5,813 nt of DNA, from positions 1 to 5,813 of the forward strand of contig CAMLHB010000155.1 in the NCBI GenBank assembly GCA_946479725.1, written 5' to 3'. Origin of the DNA: an uncultured Actinomycetes bacterium. Lineage in GTDB: Bacteria > Actinomycetota > Thermoleophilia > Solirubrobacterales > 70-9. The notes beneath the pieces were generated by a model, which was not told the origin of the DNA, made no database searches, and worked only from the letters and a program-made list of their open reading frames with translations. Positions 5,794-5,813 of the stretch are shown piece after piece; within the stretch, counting starts at the first letter, position 1; each line of letters opens with the position of its first letter. Both the position numbers and the translations under genes were made by a program.

Positions 5794-5800
5794 CCTCCTT
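5794..5800 (-). promoter_or_regulatory. Strong Shine-Dalgarno in front of the leader ORF
   Basis: The minus strand reads AAGGAGG, complementary to the 16S rRNA tail, with 5 bases to the ATG at 5788. It is the best ribosome site in the window, whereas the regulator ATG 89 bases downstream has none. Confidence 0.7.
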
Positions 5801-5813
5801 GAAGGCTGGGGGT

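Larger units (their letters stand above)
5700..5813 (-). other. Leader region of the regulator gene up to the right edge
   Basis: This 114-base stretch holds the leader ORF, its ribosome site and the short inverted repeat. I see no convincing -10/-35 pair; the promoter probably lies beyond the right edge, because the leader ribosome site is only 13 bases from it. Confidence 0.5.

Overview
This window looks like chromosomal DNA from a high-GC actinobacterium. The regulator family (an ArsR-like winged helix followed by a C-terminal domain with an H-x-SRTP-xx-LD motif) and the small membrane protein both resemble proteins I associate, from memory, with the Solirubrobacterales/Thermoleophilia. 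That placement is inference. I see no RNA genes, insertion sequences, CRISPR arrays or phage genes. No stretch longer than about 160 bases lacks a gene.

Left to right: (1) positions 1-1100 on the minus strand hold the first 366 codons of an Amt-family ammonium transporter, whose C-terminus lies beyond the left edge. (2) A 155-base divergent gap leads to a 105-residue single-pass membrane protein of unknown function on the plus strand (1256-1573). (3) Tail-to-tail with it, after only 10 bases, a minus-strand sirtuin (Sir2-type NAD-dependent protein deacylase) occupies about 2318-1584. (4) Upstream of the sirtuin on the same strand is a 666-residue bifunctional 3-hydroxyacyl-CoA dehydrogenase/enoyl-CoA hydratase (4384-2384). 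A perfect 22-bp inverted repeat sits in the 65-base gap between them. (5) A terminator-like hairpin (4431-4469) separates this enzyme from a 402-residue transcriptional regulator (5699-4491). The regulator is a head-to-tail duplication of a complete winged-helix plus C-terminal-domain unit. It is preceded by a 9-codon leader ORF carrying the strongest Shine-Dalgarno in the window.

How the genes may work together: the bifunctional enzyme performs two consecutive steps of fatty-acid beta-oxidation (hydration, then oxidation). A sirtuin downstream could remove acyl groups from lysines of metabolic enzymes, and its Tyr-x-x-Arg pair suggests it may accept acidic acyl groups. The duplicated regulator lies upstream on the same strand but is separated by a hairpin, so control of the beta-oxidation gene by this regulator is only a proximity argument. 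The ammonium transporter and the small membrane protein appear to be separate units.

Most unusual points: the single-chain double regulator (two gapless copies 203 residues apart, about 49% identical by hand count), its clearly lower GC than its neighbours, the out-of-frame leader ORF in front of it, and the long perfect palindrome ending 4 bases before the likely sirtuin start.
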